Below, piece by piece: positions 5,851-8,260 of a stretch of DNA of 8,260 nt. The stretch is from contig JAJZAS010000061.1 of the NCBI GenBank assembly GCA_021799325.1, positions 1 through 8,260 on the forward strand, read 5' to 3'. Origin of the DNA: Bacillota bacterium (GTDB lineage: Bacteria; Bacillota; Bacilli; Alicyclobacillales; SLC66). The notes beneath the pieces are model-generated. The model saw only the letters and a program-made list of their open reading frames with translations, did no database searches and had not been told where the DNA came from. A program made the translations under genes and the position numbers. Each line of letters starts with the position of its first letter. The first letter of the stretch is position 1.

Positions 5851-7386
5851 TTAATTATTGGCTGTAATTCTATCTCTCAATTCTCGCCTCAAGACTTTTC
5901 CGGTCATATTTTTCGGTAATTCGGTCACAAACAGATAGCGACTTGGTTGCTTGTATTTAGCCAGATTTTCTTTGCAGTACTCGCGAATGGCTTCTTCGCT
6001 AAGCCGCTCATCTTTTCTAACGATGAACGCCACCACTGCTTCACCGTACTCGTCGTCAGGAGCGCCGATGACAGCTACTTCGACAATGCCATCAATCCGG
6101 AACAACACTTCTTCCACTTCGCGCGGATAGACATTGTAACCGCCGACAAGGATCATGTCCTTTTTGCGATCCACGATATAGAAATACCCGTCTTCGTCCA
6201 TTCTCGCCATATCTCCGGTATGCAGCCAGCCATTACGAAGCGCCGCTTCCGACTCCTGTGGTCGATTCAAATAGCCTTTCATCACATTCGGACCCCGAAC
6301 CACCAGTTCTCCCACTTCGCCTACAGGAACTTCCTGATCATTCTCGTCAAACACTTTTTGCTCCACGAGCGGAACGCTAATACCGATAGACCCGACTTTG
6401 CGTGGACGTCCATCCACAGGTGTGAACGCTGTAACAGGAGAGGCCTCGGACAGCCCATACCCTTCAAGAATCTGTACGTCAAAGCGCCTTTCAAACGCTT
6501 CCATCACAGCCACCGGCATCGCGGCTCCGCCTGAAATACAGTACCGCAAACTATGCAAATCGTACGATGTATCCCCCGCAGCTTGCATCATAAAGTTATA
6601 CATGGTGGGAACACCAGCAAAAATGGTCGCCTTTTTATCCTGGATGACTGACAATACTTCGAGCGGACTGAACCTGGGTAGAATAATCATATGTGCGCCC
6701 TTGTATACAGAGGTATTCAGGCACACGGTCAAGCTGAACACATGAAAAATAGGCAAAACAGTCACTACCCGATCATTTTCAGAATAGCCCAGAAACTCAC
6801 CAGCCGTAAAGGCGTTGGAACTTAGATTCTGATGCGTGAGCATTGCCCCTTTGGGGGTACCCGTGGTTCCCGATGTATAGAGAATGACTGCGGTATCATC
6901 CAAACTCAGATGGGGTTGATAGGAAACGTTTTCAATGGAGTCATGTTGAATAAAGTCTTCAAAGCGCAAAATTCCTTGAGGCACCTTCTCAGCCCCCACT
7001 GCAATCAGTGTGAGCCCCGGCAACATGGCATTCAAGGCGCCTGCCATTTCTGCAAACTGCGCGGGCGCTACTACCGCTTTGGCACCACTATCCTTCAGCA
7101 TGTAAAGGATTTCATTAGGGGTATAGAGAGGATTCATGGGCACACAATACATGCCCAAACGAAATGCGCCGTGATAAGCGAGAAGAAATGCATCGGAATT
7201 AGGAAGAAGGATAGCCAGCCCGTCTCCTTGGCGCAATCCCAGATCATAAAGAGCGCCACTGACGTTGGATACCAGTCTATCAAACTGAGCATAGGTGACG
7301 TCTCGTCCCGCGAATGTATACGCCACCGATTCAGGCAACTTGGATGCCGTGTGTTTAAGGTTTGCATTCAAGTGATTAAACTCCAC
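5851..7386 (-). CDS. lcfB: Long-chain fatty-acid-CoA ligase (LcfB-like)
   Basis: A 511-aa AMP-forming acyl-CoA synthetase of the ANL superfamily. It converts a fatty acid, ATP and CoA to acyl-CoA via an acyl-adenylate, the entry step to beta-oxidation, in the cytoplasm or at the membrane face. Motifs in order are the P-loop YTSGTTGTPKG (170-180), EGYGLSEASPV (308-318), the hinge region with TGD (390-392) and DRKKDMILVGGYNVYPREVE (406-425), and the C-terminal catalytic Lys497 in PKNMTGKVLRR. Length and overall pattern closely match B. subtilis LcfB (YhfL, 513 aa), including NPLYTP and KGPNVMKGY-like segments. The start is GTG (7386-7384) with AGAAGG (7399-7394) about 7 nt upstream; a GTG start is common in this window. 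The gene begins 19 bp after the enoyl-CoA hydratase, in the same unit, so both should respond to the palindrome upstream of the hydratase. Chain-length preference is not readable from sequence. Confidence 0.94.
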   Translation of the reverse strand: MEFNHLNANLKHTASKLPESVAYTFAGRDVTYAQFDRLVSNVSGALYDLGLRQGDGLAILLPNSDAFLLAYHGAFRLGMYCVPMNPLYTPNEILYMLKDSGAKAVVAPAQFAEMAGALNAMLPGLTLIAVGAEKVPQGILRFEDFIQHDSIENVSYQPHLSLDDTAVILYTSGTTGTPKGAMLTHQNLSSNAFTAGEFLGYSENDRVVTVLPIFHVFSLTVCLNTSVYKGAHMIILPRFSPLEVLSVIQDKKATIFAGVPTMYNFMMQAAGDTSYDLHSLRYCISGGAAMPVAVMEAFERRFDVQILEGYGLSEASPVTAFTPVDGRPRKVGSIGISVPLVEQKVFDENDQEVPVGEVGELVVRGPNVMKGYLNRPQESEAALRNGWLHTGDMARMDEDGYFYIVDRKKDMILVGGYNVYPREVEEVLFRIDGIVEVAVIGAPDDEYGEAVVAFIVRKDERLSEEAIREYCKENLAKYKQPSRYLFVTELPKNMTGKVLRRELRDRITANN

Positions 7387-7405
7387 TACAGCAACCTTCT
7401 TTCAT

Positions 7406-8188
7406 TTATTCATTCTTAAAATTAGGCTCACGTTTTTCCATAAAGGCATGTACGCCTTCTTTGCTGTCTTTGGTCTGAAACACTTCATCAAATAATTTGG
7501 CCTCTACTTGCACCGCTTCGTCCAGAGGCAGATGAATGCCGTCCATCACCGCTCTTTTAATGAGGGAAAGCGCAGGCAAGCTTTTGGAAGCAATTTGAGA
7601 GGCAAGCGCCACCGCATGTTCGAGTGCCTTGCCTGGTTCCGCAAGCGCATTGACCAAACCAATTCGATACGCTTCTTCAGCTGATATCGGTTGACCCGTA
7701 AACATGAGTTCCTTGGCCTTCCCTTCACCTACCAGTCGAGGTAAGCGTTGTGTACCGCCAGCGCCAGGAAATATCCCGAGGTTGATCTCTGGGAATCCAA
7801 GCTTCGCGTTGGTATCGCACACGCGCATGTCACAGGCAAGCGCCAGTTCCAAACCTCCGCCAAGTGTAAAGCCGTTTAGTGCGGCAATTGTCGGTTTTGG
7901 AAAAAAATCAATCGTATTCATCAATTCATGGAAGCGTTGCGCCATGTGGTAAGCTACGCCAGGCTGACCAAGCGCATCCGGAAATTCTTTAATATTGGCG
8001 CCCGCCATAAACGCGCGGTTGCCCTCACCGGTCAACACGATGACGACGACTTCCGGATCATTTTCCACAGAAAGATAGGCTTGCAACAATTCCTTGGCAA
8101 CAGATTGGCTCAATACATTCATGGGTGGATTATCGATGGTGATGATCGCCAGTCCGTTTTCCTTCTTCATATGCACTAAATCTGGCAT
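7406..8188 (-). CDS. fadB: Enoyl-CoA hydratase (FadB-like crotonase)
   Basis: A 260-aa crotonase-fold enzyme that hydrates 2-trans-enoyl-CoA to 3-hydroxyacyl-CoA, the second step of beta-oxidation. Both catalytic glutamates are present: Glu114 in GGGLELALACDMR and Glu134 in FPEINLGIFPGAGGTQRLP, 20 residues apart as in rat mitochondrial hydratase (Glu144/Glu164). The oxyanion-hole segments AGANIKEF (62-69) and GFTLGGG (106-112) are intact. The C-terminus (FQTKDSKEGVHAFMEKREP) also follows the B. subtilis FadB (YsiB) pattern; this is the small single-function protein, not the large E. coli FadB. Retention of both glutamates argues for a true hydratase over other crotonase-family reactions. The ATG is 6 nt from a strong SD, GGGAGGG (8201-8195). 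It is the first gene of the minus-strand unit and lies directly behind a probable promoter and operator. The etfBA and fadR genes that accompany fadB in B. subtilis are not in the window. Confidence 0.92.
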   Translation of the reverse strand: MPDLVHMKKENGLAIITIDNPPMNVLSQSVAKELLQAYLSVENDPEVVVIVLTGEGNRAFMAGANIKEFPDALGQPGVAYHMAQRFHELMNTIDFFPKPTIAALNGFTLGGGLELALACDMRVCDTNAKLGFPEINLGIFPGAGGTQRLPRLVGEGKAKELMFTGQPISAEEAYRIGLVNALAEPGKALEHAVALASQIASKSLPALSLIKRAVMDGIHLPLDEAVQVEAKLFDEVFQTKDSKEGVHAFMEKREPNFKNE

Positions 8189-8203
8189 ACCTTGCCCTCC
8201 CTT

Positions 8204-8219
8204 TTGACTGATCAGTCAA
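8204..8219. promoter_or_regulatory. Palindromic operator, probable TetR/FadR-family site
   Basis: TTGACTGATCAGTCAA is a perfect 16-bp palindrome, 15 bp upstream of the hydratase ATG and just upstream of its SD. It overlaps or directly follows the predicted transcription start, a classic repressor position. The half-site TGACTGA differs by one base from the TGAATGA half-site I recall for B. subtilis FadR boxes, but here the halves are adjacent with no spacer, so the regulator may be a different TetR-family protein. No regulator gene is in the window. Confidence 0.6.
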
Positions 8220-8222
8220 TCA

Positions 8223-8236
8223 TTTATAGTGTAACA
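8223..8236 (-). promoter_or_regulatory. Probable promoter of the fadB-lcfB unit
   Basis: Two overlapping -10 candidates appear on the minus strand: TATAAA (8228-8223), and TGTTACACT (8236-8228), an extended -10 with hexamer TACACT. No convincing -35 is seen 16-18 bp upstream (AGGAAT or GCTAAA). Either choice puts the start point at about 8221-8216, at or inside the 16-bp palindrome. The remaining bases to the right edge (8237-8260) hold nothing I can name. Confidence 0.45.
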
Positions 8237-8260
8237 TACCCCTTGATTCCTTTAGCCTCT

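Noticed and set aside
5947..6534. 195-codon plus-strand open frame
   Set aside because: It lies wholly antisense to the well-supported acyl-CoA ligase, has no recognisable domain and reads like a shadow of the real gene.
6832..7419. 195-codon plus-strand open frame over the ligase N-terminus
   Set aside because: It is antisense to coding sequence, has no family match and no promoter or RBS context.

Overview
The window looks like chromosomal DNA from a Gram-positive member of the Bacilli. Base composition is balanced, Shine-Dalgarno sites are strong, GTG starts are frequent, and the closest family matches I recognise are Bacillus subtilis proteins (YheI/YheH, LcfB, FadB). A mid-GC group such as Alicyclobacillaceae or a related Bacillales family is plausible, but that placement is inference. 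All genes look intact except the first, which is cut by the left edge. I see no mobile element, CRISPR array, tRNA or rRNA.

Layout. Plus strand, 1-3536: two adjacent genes encode the halves of a heterodimeric ABC exporter of the BmrC/BmrD (YheI/YheH) type. The motifs show the expected split between one competent and one degenerate ATP site, and the second half carries the family's extra segment between TM1 and TM2. This pair converges on the minus-strand block, and the two facing stop codons share the palindrome TTAA (3533-3536). Minus strand, 5363-3533: a CNNM/CorC-type membrane protein with a CBS pair is followed 34 bp later by a [2Fe-2S] ferredoxin-like protein with an unassigned C-terminal tail. 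An extended -10 promoter lies at 5484-5476. Between it and the CorC-type gene is a leader of about 105 nt with mutually exclusive hairpins and two tiny ORFs that chain into the GTG start. Minus strand, 8188-5550: enoyl-CoA hydratase (FadB-like), long-chain acyl-CoA synthetase (LcfB-like) and a three-helix small membrane protein form a tightly packed unit. It ends at an intrinsic terminator whose hairpin begins inside the last codons of the membrane protein.

How the genes work together. The hydratase and ligase activate fatty acids and carry out the second step of beta-oxidation. A perfect 16-bp palindrome, TTGACTGATCAGTCAA (8204-8219), sits at the probable transcription start of this unit and looks like a TetR/FadR-family operator. 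The ABC pair is a probable drug or lipid exporter. The CorC-type gene is probably linked to divalent cations or envelope homeostasis.

Most of the window is ordinary, well-known biology. The parts most worth a second look are the CorC-type leader, the palindromic operator and the ferredoxin tail. I did not find convincing evidence of a wholly new system.
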